This document shows positions 26,409-36,921 of a stretch of DNA of 64,000 bases, in pieces. A program made the translations under genes and the position numbers. Within the stretch, counting starts at the first letter, position 1, and the number at the start of each line of letters is the position of its first letter. A model generated the notes under the pieces. That model searched no databases. It was not told the DNA's origin and worked only from the letters and a program-made list of their open reading frames with translations. This DNA is from Chlorobium sp. (GTDB taxonomy: Bacteria > Bacteroidota > Chlorobiia > Chlorobiales > Chlorobiaceae), in assembly GCF_021740465.1 (NCBI RefSeq), contig NZ_JAIOZR010000012.1, forward strand, positions 1 to 64,000, read 5' to 3'.

Positions 26409-26476
26409 TTTTTTGTCTTGTAAAGTGGTTAAAAAAGCGGCCAATGGCCTCCCACACTCTGCTTTTACCAGGAAAC

Positions 26477-26902
26477 TCAGCCCTGAACGAGGATACCCAT
26501 ACTCCTTGCCGTACCCATAACCATCTGCTCGGCACCGGCAAGATCGACAGCATTGAGATCCGGCATTTTCAGCTCGGCAATCCTGCGAACCTGTTCTATA
26601 GTCACGGTGCCTACCTTGTTGCGATTAGGCTCATTGGAACCTTTCTGCAGTTTGGCCTCTTTGAGAAGAAGTACCGCCGCAGGAGGGGTTTTGGTAATGA
26701 ACGTAAACGACTTGTCGGAATAAACGGTAATCACAACAGGTGTGATCATACCGGCCTCAGACTGGGTCTTCGCATTGAACTGCTTGCAGAACTCCATGAT
26801 ATTGACACCTTTCTGACCGAGAGCCGGTCCGACCGGCGGAGCCGGATTAGCGCCACCTGCAGGAATCTGAAGCTTGATAAAACCGATTACCTTTTTTGCC
26901 AT
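26477..26902 (-). CDS. rplK: Ribosomal protein L11
   Basis: GTPase-associated-centre protein, 141 residues. The N-terminal domain begins [29 protein letters not shown] and the rRNA-binding C-terminal domain contains [13 protein letters not shown]. In the 40-base leader after nusG there is a small near-perfect palindrome (GCTTAAAAGTTTAAGC, 26920-26935), which might be part of an L1-binding site; that is only a guess from position. Confidence 0.95.
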   Translation of the reverse strand: MAKKVIGFIKLQIPAGGANPAPPVGPALGQKGVNIMEFCKQFNAKTQSEAGMITPVVITVYSDKSFTFITKTPPAAVLLLKEAKLQKGSNEPNRNKVGTVTIEQVRRIAELKMPDLNAVDLAGAEQMVMGTARSMGILVQG

Positions 26903-26942
26903 AACCTATTTATTCAGAAGCTTAAAAGTTTAAGCCCTTGTA

Positions 26943-27518
26943 TTATTGTGAAACCGACTTGACCTGTGAAAAATCCAACTCCGTAGGAGTACTGCGTCCA
27001 AAGAAACTGATCATGACCTTGACCTTCATGCGCTCGGTACAGACATCATGAACTACTCCGGTAAGAGAACTGAACGGGCCATCGATAACCTTGACCGAAT
27101 CGCCGACCCTGAAAGGAGCCTCGACAACGGAACGATGCTCGGCGGCATTTTCCGGCACGAGAATTTTCTCCACTTCGTCAGGACGCAGCGGAGTGGGATT
27201 GTCATCGACGCCGAGAAATCCCATGACGGAGGGAATATCGAGAATAAGATTTCTGGTCTGTTTATCCAGAACAGCTTCTATAAGCACATAACCGGGAAAA
27301 GCGTTCTTGGTGAGGCTTCTCTTTTTCCCGTTCTTGACCTCGACAAAACGCTCGTAAGGCACATAAACCTGAAGAATCTTCTCTTCGAGACCACAACGAA
27401 GCACTTCTGCCTCGATCCCTTCCTTGACCTTACGCTCATGACCGGAATAAATCCTCAGAGCGTACCACCTCGGAACAGGGATCACCTGATCATCAGCACT
27501 TTTTTTTCTCACACCCAT
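26943..27518 (-). CDS. nusG: Transcription termination/antitermination factor NusG
   Basis: Binds RNA polymerase beta' and couples it to Rho or the ribosome. The 191 residues have the NGN domain (RWYALRIYSGHERKVKEGIE, KNAFPGYVLIEAVLD) and a C-terminal KOW domain (FRVGDSVKVIDGPFSSLTG). A charged N-terminal extension of about 16 residues (GVRKKSADDQVIPVP) precedes the NGN domain. It follows secE by 22 bases, in the standard secE-nusG-rplK order. Confidence 0.96.
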   Translation of the reverse strand: MGVRKKSADDQVIPVPRWYALRIYSGHERKVKEGIEAEVLRCGLEEKILQVYVPYERFVEVKNGKKRSLTKNAFPGYVLIEAVLDKQTRNLILDIPSVMGFLGVDDNPTPLRPDEVEKILVPENAAEHRSVVEAPFRVGDSVKVIDGPFSSLTGVVHDVCTERMKVKVMISFFGRSTPTELDFSQVKSVSQ

Positions 27519-27540
27519 CTCTGTACCTCAACTGTGGTTA

Positions 27541-27732
27541 TTATAACAACCGGCTCATAACAGAATTAATTACCCAGTCAACAGCAAAGGTAAACAAGGC
27601 AAGAATACCGGAAACGGTCAACACCACGATGGTCAGATCTTTTGTCTCCTCCTTGCCCGGCCAGGCAACCTTGCGCATCTCTCCGACAACATCACGATAA
27701 TACTGACCGACCTTACCTGTAATTTTACGCAT
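27541..27732 (-). CDS. secE: Preprotein translocase subunit SecE
   Basis: Essential small membrane subunit of the SecYEG channel. The 63-codon product has the amphipathic helix with VGEMRKVAWPGKEET (the SecE signature) and one membrane span from about residue 36 (LTIVVLTVSGILALFTFAV). The ATG at 27732 gives the family start; the frame is open to a TTG five codons earlier. tRNA-Trp lies 46 bases upstream. Confidence 0.93.
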   Translation of the reverse strand: MRKITGKVGQYYRDVVGEMRKVAWPGKEETKDLTIVVLTVSGILALFTFAVDWVINSVMSRLL

Positions 27733-27778
27733 ATGCACAGTCCGCAATAAGAATCGTGAAATACTTTATGATAACCGG

Positions 27779-27851
27779 CACGTCAGGAGGGAATCGAACC
27801 CCCAACCTGCGGTTTTGGAGACCGCTGCTCTACCAATTAAGCTACTGACGT
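27779..27851 (-). tRNA. trnW: tRNA-Trp (CCA)
   Basis: Complete 73-nt cloverleaf on the minus strand. The acceptor stem is ACGTCAG/CTGACGT with discriminator G, the anticodon loop is CTCCAAA, and the T-loop is GTTCGATTC. The 3' CCA is not encoded. It is the last of four tRNAs transcribed ahead of secE. Confidence 0.96.
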
Positions 27852-27877
27852 CTGTCAAATCCAGCAAAACAACCCTG

Positions 27878-27950
<73 letters not shown>

Positions 27951-27979
27951 CTCTGCAAAAACAACGCGAAAATATTCCG

Positions 27980-28062
27980 TGGGTAGGGGAGGATTCGAAC
28001 CTCCGAAGACATATGTCGACAGATTTACAGTCTGTTGCGTTTAACCACTTCGCTACCTACCC
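27980..28062 (-). tRNA. trnY: tRNA-Tyr (GTA)
   Basis: An 83-nt tRNA with the long variable arm expected of bacterial tRNA-Tyr. Acceptor GGGTAGG/CCTACCC with discriminator A, anticodon loop CTGTAAA, T-loop GTTCGAATC. Confidence 0.96.
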
Positions 28063-28073
28063 GCAATGTCAAG

Positions 28074-28146
28074 AGCTGGTGATGGGACTCGAACCCGCAA
28101 CCTGCTGATTACAAATCAGCTGCTCTACCAATTGAGCTACACCAGC
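28074..28146 (-). tRNA. trnT: tRNA-Thr (TGT)
   Basis: Complete 73-nt cloverleaf: acceptor GCTGGTG/CACCAGC, anticodon loop TTTGTAA, T-loop GTTCGAGTC. It is first in the tRNA cluster Thr-Tyr-Thr-Trp-secE-nusG, an order like that of many bacteria but with no tuf gene between. Confidence 0.96.
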
Positions 28147-28156
28147 AGCTCATTCT

Positions 28157-28192
28157 AAAAAACAGGGCAGGTAATATAGCCTGCGCTTTTTT
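28157..28192 (-). terminator. Terminator between the SDR gene and the tRNA cluster
   Basis: GCAGG (28167-28171) pairs with CCTGC (28180-28184) around an 8-base loop, with A and T tracts outside; on the minus strand the stem is followed by a T-run. It probably ends the ispG-SDR transcript. Confidence 0.55.
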
Positions 28193-28215
28193 AAATACAA
28201 AAAAAAAGAAACAAA

Positions 28216-29025
28216 TTATTGATTATTTCTTGCCGCTGCAAGATACCCTGATAGTCTGACGGAAAAGAGTCGCGGCACAAAACGCTGTGAAAAGACAATG
28301 AGAAAATCAAGAGGAGTCGGATAAACACGCATGCGATTCTGCCTGTAGCCTCTGAGTACAGCCCTTACGACAACATCCACACTGCAAACCGGTAAGCGTA
28401 CACCCCTGCGGTCATGTCCGGCCTTCTCCATGAAACCGGTATCGACAAAGCCCGGACAGACGGTAGCAACCCTCACTCCCGTACCCCTGAGCTCCATATG
28501 AAGCGCCTCGCCCAGCGTTATCAAAAAGGATTTGGTCGCCGAATAGAGACCGAGACCGGGCACGCCCTGGAGACCTCCGAGAGATGCGATGTTGATGATC
28601 CCCCCTTCCTGCTCCGCAACCATGCCTGGCAGGAACAGGTGGACAAGTCTTGCGACGGCTGACATGTTAACCGCCATGATACGCTCGATATCACGCAAGG
28701 CAAGGTTATTGAAATCGGATGCACGGGACGTCCCGGCGCAATTGACCAGCAACCGGACGGCAAGATGGTGTTGGAGGCAATAATCGAAGATTCGCTGCGG
28801 ACTTTCAGGCAGTGCGAGGTCTGCAGGACAGCTGAACACCGAAATGCCATGAGCGGCCCGGAGTTCTTCGGCAAGCCCTGCAAGCCTGTCTTCCGATCGG
28901 GCGACCAGCAGCAGATGATTGCCCATACCGGCAAACGCACCGGCAAGAGCACTGCCTATTCCCGTGGATGCTCCCGTAACGAGAGTCACCGGTAACAGCT
29001 GCCCGTTCCGACCGGGAATCATCAT
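28216..29025 (-). CDS. Short-chain dehydrogenase/reductase
   Basis: NAD(P)-dependent oxidoreductase, about 269 residues. The cofactor motif is TLVTGASTGIGSALAG near the N-terminus, the structural NNAG position reads NCAG, and the catalytic Ser (INIASLGG) and YSATK (Tyr-x3-Lys) are intact. The last 40 residues are hydrophobic and basic, as in membrane-associated or lipid-linked members. The substrate is not deducible. The frame is open for 43 more codons into ispG, but SDR homology begins after the ATG at 29025, which lies 25 bases past the ispG stop. Confidence 0.85.
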   Translation of the reverse strand: MMIPGRNGQLLPVTLVTGASTGIGSALAGAFAGMGNHLLLVARSEDRLAGLAEELRAAHGISVFSCPADLALPESPQRIFDYCLQHHLAVRLLVNCAGTSRASDFNNLALRDIERIMAVNMSAVARLVHLFLPGMVAEQEGGIINIASLGGLQGVPGLGLYSATKSFLITLGEALHMELRGTGVRVATVCPGFVDTGFMEKAGHDRRGVRLPVCSVDVVVRAVLRGYRQNRMRVYPTPLDFLIVFSQRFVPRLFSVRLSGYLAAARNNQ

Positions 29026-29050
29026 TTCCGTAAAACAGCCACGATTGCCT

Positions 29051-31087
29051 CTATCGGGGATCGATCCATTTTCCCCTCTCCTTAATAAGCTCGATAAGCC
29101 GGTCAACCGCCCCATCCTCCGGAAGGTTCTCCTCGACACAATCCTTTCCGACATAAAGACTTATACGGCCTTTTCCGGATCCTACATAGCCGAAATCCGC
29201 ATCGGCCATCTCGCCGGGACCGTTGACGATACACCCCATAATGCCGATTTTCAGCCCCTTCAGATGCAGGAGCCTCTGCTTGATCGATCTGGCTGCCTTT
29301 TCAAGATCGAAATAGGTTCTGCCACAACCCGGACAGGAGATGAACTCGGTTTTTGACATACGGGTCCTTGCTCCCTGCAGAATATTGTATGCAAGATCGA
29401 TCTCGTCGGCAGGGGAAAGCCCGGTATCAAGGGCAAGGATATCTCCGATACCATCACAGAAAAGCGTTCCGGTCTGAACCGAAGCGTCGATCAGCGTATC
29501 GAGCCGGTCGTCGCAGCCTTTATGAAAACGAACCACCAGCGGGTAATCGATGCCGCACTCATTGAATTCCCTCACAAGATGCCGGTAGACGAACACCGGA
29601 GAGGAGGAGATGACGGAAAAAAACACCCGCTCGAACCCCTGCGCCCTGAGCTTGCGGGCAAAACGCACAAGTACCTCGGCCGGAACACGCTCTCCCGACT
29701 GATCATGCAGAAAGCAGAATTCCAGCGCTCCCTGCGACAGGGAGTCAAGCTCCGTTATGAAATCGGGGTCAAGCCGTTCCCCCTCCCGGATATCGAGCCT
29801 TGCCTTGGCGACATTTCCGGCCATTCCGGAAAAAAGCAGCGGATTGGAAGTCGATGCCGTTACAAACCGGGCGTTTTCACCCAGCCCTGCAAGAAGAACA
29901 TCGAGGGCGGCAAGGTCCTCGGCGCTGTCTACACGCACGCCGACAAGTTCCGAACGGATGGCATCAGGAGGTTTTTCAGGGGCAAGCCGGGCGTTGATCT
30001 CCTGAAAAACCGTCTCGGCATCGGAAAGCCGGCCGCAGACTTCCGTTTCAACCCTCGGCATCTCGTCGCCGCCCGCATGGAAACCGGCAAGAAAAACCCG
30101 GGCGGAAACTCTCCTGCGGTAGCTGAATGGGTCGAACGGAGGAGGAGGCTCCGGGCGGGAGCCCTTCTGCCTCTCGATAACATGCTTCACGGGAAGATGG
30201 GCGCTCTCCCCTCGCACAAGATGGTAATCGTTATATTTTTTTACGATCGCAAAACCTACCGGAACCTCGTTGACCGGATCCTCGGTCAGGGAAACCCTGA
30301 TGGTATCGCCAAGACCGTCCTCGAGAAGCGCTCCGATTCCCATTGCAGATTTAACCCGGCCTTCGTCGCCGTCACCAGCCTCGGTCACGCCGAGATGCAG
30401 GGGATAGGCATGACGGAGTTCCCCGTCGGCCTTTTGCACGAGCAACCGGTATGCCTGGATCATCACCCTCACATTGGATGACTTCATTGAAAAGAGAAGA
30501 TCGTAATAACCGTTCTCTTCACAGATGCGGGCGAATTCCAGAGCCGCCTCAACCATGCCCTCGGGAGAATTCCCGTAACGGCTGACTATTCTGTCGGAAA
30601 GGGAACCGTGGTTGGTGCCGATTCTCATGGAGACGCCGAGATCTTTGGCCCTTGTCACCAGAGGCACAAACTCCGTACGAACGGCATCGAGCTCACGCCG
30701 GAACTCATCTTCCGAATAACCCTCGCTTGAAAACTTCTGCCGGTTGGCATAATTACCGGGGTTTACCCGGATGTTCTCCACATACTCGACGGCTTTCAGG
30801 GCCGCACGAGCCGAAAAATGAATATCGGCAACCAGAGGCGTGTCGATGCGGTCATGGCGGAGCTGGTCCCGGATCTGCCTGAGGTTTTCGGCATCCCGTT
30901 CTGTCGGAACGGTAAGACGGATAATTTCACACCCCGCCTCATAAAGGCGCCGGCACTGTTCGACGGAAGCAGCGGTATCCCTGGTATGGGTATTGGTCAT
31001 CGACTCCACCCTGATCGGCTGGTATCCCCCAAGCGATATGGGCCCGAAGGCGACTTCCCTGGTATAACGACGGCGATAGTGATACAT
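29051..31087 (-). CDS. ispG: 4-hydroxy-3-methylbut-2-enyl-diphosphate synthase (long form)
   Basis: Iron-sulfur enzyme of the MEP isoprenoid pathway, needed for carotenoids, quinones and the bacteriochlorophyll tail. At 678 residues it is the long form with an extra middle domain, as in Bacteroidetes/Chlorobi, chlamydiae and plants. The N-terminal TIM barrel starts at SLGGYQPIRVESMTNTHTRD. The C-terminal cluster domain has ISCPGCGRTYFDLE and MGCIVNGPGEMADAD, supplying the three cysteine ligands and the glutamate ligand. The start MYHYRRRYTREVAFG is preferred; the frame is open 54 codons upstream. Confidence 0.95.
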   Translation of the reverse strand: MYHYRRRYTREVAFGPISLGGYQPIRVESMTNTHTRDTAASVEQCRRLYEAGCEIIRLTVPTERDAENLRQIRDQLRHDRIDTPLVADIHFSARAALKAVEYVENIRVNPGNYANRQKFSSEGYSEDEFRRELDAVRTEFVPLVTRAKDLGVSMRIGTNHGSLSDRIVSRYGNSPEGMVEAALEFARICEENGYYDLLFSMKSSNVRVMIQAYRLLVQKADGELRHAYPLHLGVTEAGDGDEGRVKSAMGIGALLEDGLGDTIRVSLTEDPVNEVPVGFAIVKKYNDYHLVRGESAHLPVKHVIERQKGSRPEPPPPFDPFSYRRRVSARVFLAGFHAGGDEMPRVETEVCGRLSDAETVFQEINARLAPEKPPDAIRSELVGVRVDSAEDLAALDVLLAGLGENARFVTASTSNPLLFSGMAGNVAKARLDIREGERLDPDFITELDSLSQGALEFCFLHDQSGERVPAEVLVRFARKLRAQGFERVFFSVISSSPVFVYRHLVREFNECGIDYPLVVRFHKGCDDRLDTLIDASVQTGTLFCDGIGDILALDTGLSPADEIDLAYNILQGARTRMSKTEFISCPGCGRTYFDLEKAARSIKQRLLHLKGLKIGIMGCIVNGPGEMADADFGYVGSGKGRISLYVGKDCVEENLPEDGAVDRLIELIKERGKWIDPR

Positions 31088-31127
31088 TGAAAAAAGGAAA
31101 ATTGATCTCTTGTGATTGACTGACCGG

Positions 31128-31433
31128 CTACTTGCTGCGGATAATATAGAGGGTCTCCCCTTCCCTGCGGAAATTATACTTCTCCCTCGCGGCTTTTTCG
31201 ATACTGTCGGCACTGTATGCGTTTCTGATACGCTGTTCGTTGTCGACAATGCGCTGCTGCTCCTGGCGGGAACGCTCGAGCAACATACGGTATTCGGCCT
31301 CCATCCTGATGCGCTTGAGAAGTCCGTAATCGTCGAAAAGAAACCAGATAACGATGAAGCCGAACAAAATCAGAAACAAAAATTTTTTCGGACTGGAACT
31401 GATAAAATCCCGTAAACCATAAAAAAGCTTCAT
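31128..31433 (-). CDS. FtsB/DivIC-family septum formation protein
   Basis: A 101-residue bitopic membrane protein: one transmembrane helix at about residues 17-33 (KFLFLILFGFIVIWFLF) followed by a heptad-rich coiled coil (residues 40-80) and a conserved-type end (AREKYNFRREGETLYII). FtsB/DivIC proteins link FtsL and FtsQ in the divisome. It lies between eno and ispG on the minus strand; a similar eno-adjacent ftsB occurs in other bacteria. Confidence 0.85.
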   Translation of the reverse strand: MKLFYGLRDFISSSPKKFLFLILFGFIVIWFLFDDYGLLKRIRMEAEYRMLLERSRQEQQRIVDNEQRIRNAYSADSIEKAAREKYNFRREGETLYIIRSK

Positions 31434-31510
31434 TGCTCTGTACCTGCTGGCTTGAGATTGGCTGAACCTATTCTATCCGTAAAACGGTATGTTCCTGCAG
31501 AAACGCAGAA

Positions 31511-31532
31511 GGAACCCGGATCAACGGGTTCC
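31511..31532 (-). terminator. Hairpin downstream of eno
   Basis: Perfect 8-bp stem (GGAACCCG/CGGGTTCC) with a 6-base loop, 12 bases beyond the eno stop. The T-run on the minus strand is weak, so termination may be partial and allow some read-through into the ftsB-like gene. Confidence 0.5.
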
Positions 31533-31544
31533 CTCCCTGCATTT

Positions 31545-33244
<1,700 letters not shown>

Positions 33245-35320
33245 ATGCAAGCCGTCCAACCCGAACAACTGCGAAACATTGTCGTAACCGGCCATGCCGG
33301 ATCCGGTAAAACCATGCTCTGTGAATCACTGGCCCTTTCGATGGGAGTGATCAACCGCCTGGGCAGCATCGACGACGGAAACACCATTTCGGACTATTCA
33401 GCCGACGAGGTACAGAGAAAACACAGTCTCAATACCAGTATCCTTAACGGGTTCTGGAATGACCATAAAATCAATATTATCGATACACCGGGCCTGGTTG
33501 ACTTCCACGGAGACGTCAAATCTGCCATGCGTGTAGCCGATACCGTTCTTATCGCCGTCAATGCGGCAACCGGCGTTGAGGTCGGTACCGATTCGGTCTG
33601 GGAATATACCCAGGAGTACTACAAACCGACCATGTTCGTGCTGACCAAGCTCGACGCCGACCGCACGAACTTCAGCAACTCTCTGGAAGAGCTGCGGGAG
33701 CATTTCGGCCACCTTGTGACTCCTATCCAGTTCCCGGCTGAAGAAGGGCTCGGCCACCATATCCTCGTTGACGTGCTGCTGATGAAACAGCTGGAATTCA
33801 ACCCGGACAAGCCGGGCAACATGACCGTATCCGACATACCCGCCGTCCATCTGAAACTGGCCGAGGAGTTTCATCAGCAGCTCATAGAAGCCGTCGCCGA
33901 AACCGACGAGGAGCTGATGAACCGTTTCTTCGAAGTAGGAACCCTCACCGAGGACGAACTGCGCTCCGGCATCAAATCGGCCCTGCTCACCAGAACCTTT
34001 TTCCCCGTATTCTGCAGTTCGCCGCTACACCTTATCGGCACCGAACGGCTTCTCAACGGCATCGTCAACCTCTGTCCCTCCCCGATCGAAAGGGGGCCCG
34101 AACATTCGCTCTGCACGATCGACGATACGGAAAACCTTCTCGAACCCGATCCGGAAGGTCCGACGGTCGCCTTCATTTTCAAAACCATGTCGGAACCGAG
34201 GGTAGGAGAGGTTTCATATCTCCGCGTTTATTCGGGCCATATCGAAACCGGCCATGAACTTATCGATGTGCAGACAGGACAGCTTGAAAAAATCGGCCAG
34301 GTATACACCGTGCTCGGCCAGAAAAAACTGCCTGTCGAAAAACTTCTTGCCGGTGACATCGGCATGGTTGTCAAGCTAAAGGACGCCCACACCAACGATA
34401 CGCTTACCGACAAGGGTAAAAACTGCCGGATCAGTCCGATAGTCTTTCCGCAGCCGGTTTTCGCTTCGGCAATCATCCCGGTTGCACAGGGTGACGAAGA
34501 GAAAATTTCCGCCGGTCTGCATCATCTGCATGAAGAAGACCCGAGTTTTGCCATTATCCATGATGTAGAGTTTAACCAGACGATCATTAAAACCCTTGGC
34601 GAAACCCATCTTGACATCATCATCAGCCGCCTGCAGAACAAGTTCAACGTTCAGGTCGAGACCGCTCCGATAAAAATCCCCTATCGCGAAACCATCCGTG
34701 TTGCCGCTACAGCCCAGGGAAAATACAAGAAACAGTCTGGCGGCAGGGGCCAGTACGGAGATGTCTGGCTGAGACTTGAACCAAAAGAGAGAGACAGCGG
34801 TTTCGAATTTTCAAGCGAAGTTGTCGGCGGTGTGGTTCCTACCCGTTATCTGCCCGCAGTCGAGAAAGGTGTCCGGGAGTCCATCTCGACCGGCATTCTT
34901 GCAGGCTTTCCCGTTATCGACCTCAAGGCTGTCGCCTACGACGGATCCTTCCATCCGGTCGACAGTTCCGAATTCGCCTTCAAGATAGCGGCCAGCATGG
35001 CATTCAAATCGGCATTCGAAAAAGCAAAGCCTCTTCTCCTTGAGCCGTTCTACTCCCTGGAGGTTTATGCTCCAGAGCAGTACACCGGCGAAATCGTAGG
35101 TGAAATCTCCAGCAGAAGAGGCAAGATTATCGGCATGGACACTGATGCACGTTTTCAGATCGTCAAAGCACTGATTCCTCAGGCTTCGCTCTCCTCGTTC
35201 CACCACTCCCTGACGAGGCTGACGCAAAGCAGGGCAAAATATTCCTACGGCTTCAGCCACTACGAAGAGGCTCCCCAGGAGATCATGCAGGAAATCATTG
35301 CAGAAAACCGCCAGCACTGA
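33245..35320 (+). CDS. EF-G-like translational GTPase (second EF-G paralogue type)
   Basis: A 691-residue protein with the full EF-G architecture. The G domain has GHAGSGKT (P-loop, residues 16-23), IIDTPGLVDF as switch II and TKLDADR as the base-specificity motif (standard NKxD changed to TKLD). Domain II follows, then domains III-V with GGRGQYGDVWLRLEP and a C-terminal FSHYEEAP. The P-loop GHAGSGKT in place of EF-G's AHIDAGKT marks the EF-G-II-like subfamily whose role (recycling, stress or unknown) is unsettled. It is not linked to rpsL/rpsG/tuf as canonical fusA is. A strong AAGGAG precedes the start. Confidence 0.85.
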   Translation: MQAVQPEQLRNIVVTGHAGSGKTMLCESLALSMGVINRLGSIDDGNTISDYSADEVQRKHSLNTSILNGFWNDHKINIIDTPGLVDFHGDVKSAMRVADTVLIAVNAATGVEVGTDSVWEYTQEYYKPTMFVLTKLDADRTNFSNSLEELREHFGHLVTPIQFPAEEGLGHHILVDVLLMKQLEFNPDKPGNMTVSDIPAVHLKLAEEFHQQLIEAVAETDEELMNRFFEVGTLTEDELRSGIKSALLTRTFFPVFCSSPLHLIGTERLLNGIVNLCPSPIERGPEHSLCTIDDTENLLEPDPEGPTVAFIFKTMSEPRVGEVSYLRVYSGHIETGHELIDVQTGQLEKIGQVYTVLGQKKLPVEKLLAGDIGMVVKLKDAHTNDTLTDKGKNCRISPIVFPQPVFASAIIPVAQGDEEKISAGLHHLHEEDPSFAIIHDVEFNQTIIKTLGETHLDIIISRLQNKFNVQVETAPIKIPYRETIRVAATAQGKYKKQSGGRGQYGDVWLRLEPKERDSGFEFSSEVVGGVVPTRYLPAVEKGVRESISTGILAGFPVIDLKAVAYDGSFHPVDSSEFAFKIAASMAFKSAFEKAKPLLLEPFYSLEVYAPEQYTGEIVGEISSRRGKIIGMDTDARFQIVKALIPQASLSSFHHSLTRLTQSRAKYSYGFSHYEEAPQEIMQEIIAENRQH

Positions 35321-35335
35321 AACGTTTCCCGGTGA

Positions 35336-35370
35336 CGTTCTCCGGAAGCGTAAAATCCTTCCGGAGAACG
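35336..35370. terminator. Hairpin between convergent EF-G-like and glycosyltransferase genes
   Basis: Perfect 13-bp inverted repeat (35336-35348 with 35358-35370; arm CGTTCTCCGGAAG) around a 9-base loop. It lies 15 bases after one stop and 5 before the other. There is no T-run, so it may act through strong RNA structure on either strand. Confidence 0.7.
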
Positions 35371-35374
35371 ACGC

Positions 35375-36163
35375 TCAAAGCAATCCCGCAATCGACTTGA
35401 TCTTAAGCCACCAGACAATCCAGACCGCTTCACGGATATTCTTTCGGGTCATTTTGGATTTACCGACCGTCCGGTCGGTAAAAACTATCGGAACCTCCCG
35501 GATAATGAACCCCTTTTTCCATACCCTGAAATTCATTTCTATCTGAAAAGAGTACCCCTGGGAATTAACCCGCTGAAGATCGAGGGATTCGAGCACCTCT
35601 CTCCTGAAGCATTTGAACCCGCTGGTAGGATCGAAAACCGGAATACCGGTTATCATGCGGGTATACCCGCTTGCCAGTTTTGAGAGCACCAGCCTTCCAA
35701 GAGGCCAGTTAACCACATTGACCGTATTGTTCACATAACGGGAACCTATCACAAGATCAGCGGAGTCCATACCCCCTACCAGCGAGGGAATCATCTCGGG
35801 GTCATGGGACATATCTGCATCCATCTCTATAATAAACCGGTACTCTTTCTGCAGGGCGTAACGGAATCCTGCAAGATAGGCAGTGCCAAGACCCTGCTTG
35901 CCGCTTCTTTCCATGAGCCTCAGACCGGGCCTTCCGGGCTGCAGGGAGGTTACGATTGCTGCCGTTCCGTCAGGCGATTTGTCGTCGATAACCAGAATAT
36001 CGAGTCCTGAAGGATAGAGGGTAAACACCTTTTCAATCACCCTCGATATATTTTCGGACTCGTTGTAGGTTGGAATGATGACAAGGATATCCGGGTCTCC
36101 ACCTTCGGGCGGAAACGGACGGGATTCGGCGGAGGAGGTCATCAGAGATGTGATTTCCGTCAT
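35375..36163 (-). CDS. Dolichyl/polyprenyl-phosphate mannose synthase-like glycosyltransferase (GT2)
   Basis: A 262-residue family 2 glycosyltransferase with the Dpm1-like core: ILVIIPTYNESENI at the nucleotide-binding start, LDILVIDDKSPDGT, the metal-binding EMDADMSHDP (DxD), VIGSRYV, and FDPTSGFKCFRREVL. The C-terminus is basic with a short hydrophobic stretch and lacks the extra membrane domain of some relatives. It probably transfers a sugar from a nucleotide donor to polyprenyl phosphate at the cytoplasmic membrane; donor and acceptor are inferred. Confidence 0.86.
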   Translation of the reverse strand: MTEITSLMTSSAESRPFPPEGGDPDILVIIPTYNESENISRVIEKVFTLYPSGLDILVIDDKSPDGTAAIVTSLQPGRPGLRLMERSGKQGLGTAYLAGFRYALQKEYRFIIEMDADMSHDPEMIPSLVGGMDSADLVIGSRYVNNTVNVVNWPLGRLVLSKLASGYTRMITGIPVFDPTSGFKCFRREVLESLDLQRVNSQGYSFQIEMNFRVWKKGFIIREVPIVFTDRTVGKSKMTRKNIREAVWIVWWLKIKSIAGLL

Positions 36164-36185
36164 AATGCAATAGTCACTCTTCAAA

Positions 36186-36224
36186 AAAAAAGCATTGCCC
36201 GCTGACAGGGGCAATGCTTTTGTG
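36186..36224 (-). terminator. Intrinsic terminator of the pscAB operon
   Basis: Stem AGCATTGCCC (36191-36200) with GGGCAATGCT (36209-36218), 8-base loop, extended by A-T pairs. On the minus strand it is followed by a run of nine Ts, a textbook intrinsic terminator 30 bases after the pscB stop. Confidence 0.92.
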
Positions 36225-36249
36225 GTATTTCATGCAAACGCGAACGTTC

Positions 36250-36921
36250 CTAACGGACTTCCCGATGAAAGCGGTGAAGAAAGCGAAGATCAAAATCAAG
36301 CCTTTCGGGAGGCGTATAGGAAAAGTCGAGCACCTGACCATCCGGCAGTACCTCGATCAAGGCCCCCGACGGACACTCGTCACCGGAGAAGCAGGCCGAA
36401 CAGGAGATGCAGGCAACCTGATCGATGTAGCATCTGAATCCTCCTTCCTGAACATCTCCGTAAAACTTGTAGCCGATGGCATTGACCTTGGGAGGACATT
36501 TATCAAGACAAAGTCCGCATCCTACACAGAGATTTTCAATAATGAAATAGTGCTTTTTCGCTCTTGGAGCCGCAGGCTTGGCAACCGGCGCCCCTTTTGC
36601 GGCAGGAGCGGCTCCCGATGCCGGTGCGGCTTTTGCTGCCGGGGCTGCAGGCTTTGCCCCCGGTGCCGGTTTTGGCGCAGGCTTCGGAGCTGCTTTCTTT
36701 ACGGGAAGCGCGGATTCCTGACGGATACCGGTTCTTCCAAGATTGACATTCAAGGCTTCAAGGCGAGGCTTTCCTGATGTCTGCTTCGGCGCTGATGCCT
36801 TCGGTTTAGCCTGATCCTGCTTTGCAGCCGGCGCGGCAGCTTTGGGTGCGGCCGGTGCTGCTTTCGCTGCTGGAGCGGCAGGCTTTGGAGATATATCTGG
36901 CTGTTTAACAGGCTCGGCCAT
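36250..36921 (-). CDS. pscB: Photosystem P840 reaction centre iron-sulfur protein PscB (FA/FB)
   Basis: Peripheral subunit that carries the two terminal [4Fe-4S] clusters of the green sulfur reaction centre and passes electrons to ferredoxin. The 223 residues divide into a long Ala/Pro/Lys-rich N-terminal part (about residues 1-120) and a C-terminal ferredoxin domain with CVGCGLCLDKCPP and CISCSACFSGDECPSGA. It follows pscA by 92 bases, and the pair ends in a strong terminator. The ATG at 36921 has an excellent GGAGGG site, which is itself complementary to upstream RNA. Confidence 0.95.
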   Translation of the reverse strand: MAEPVKQPDISPKPAAPAAKAAPAAPKAAAPAAKQDQAKPKASAPKQTSGKPRLEALNVNLGRTGIRQESALPVKKAAPKPAPKPAPGAKPAAPAAKAAPASGAAPAAKGAPVAKPAAPRAKKHYFIIENLCVGCGLCLDKCPPKVNAIGYKFYGDVQEGGFRCYIDQVACISCSACFSGDECPSGALIEVLPDGQVLDFSYTPPERLDFDLRFLHRFHREVR

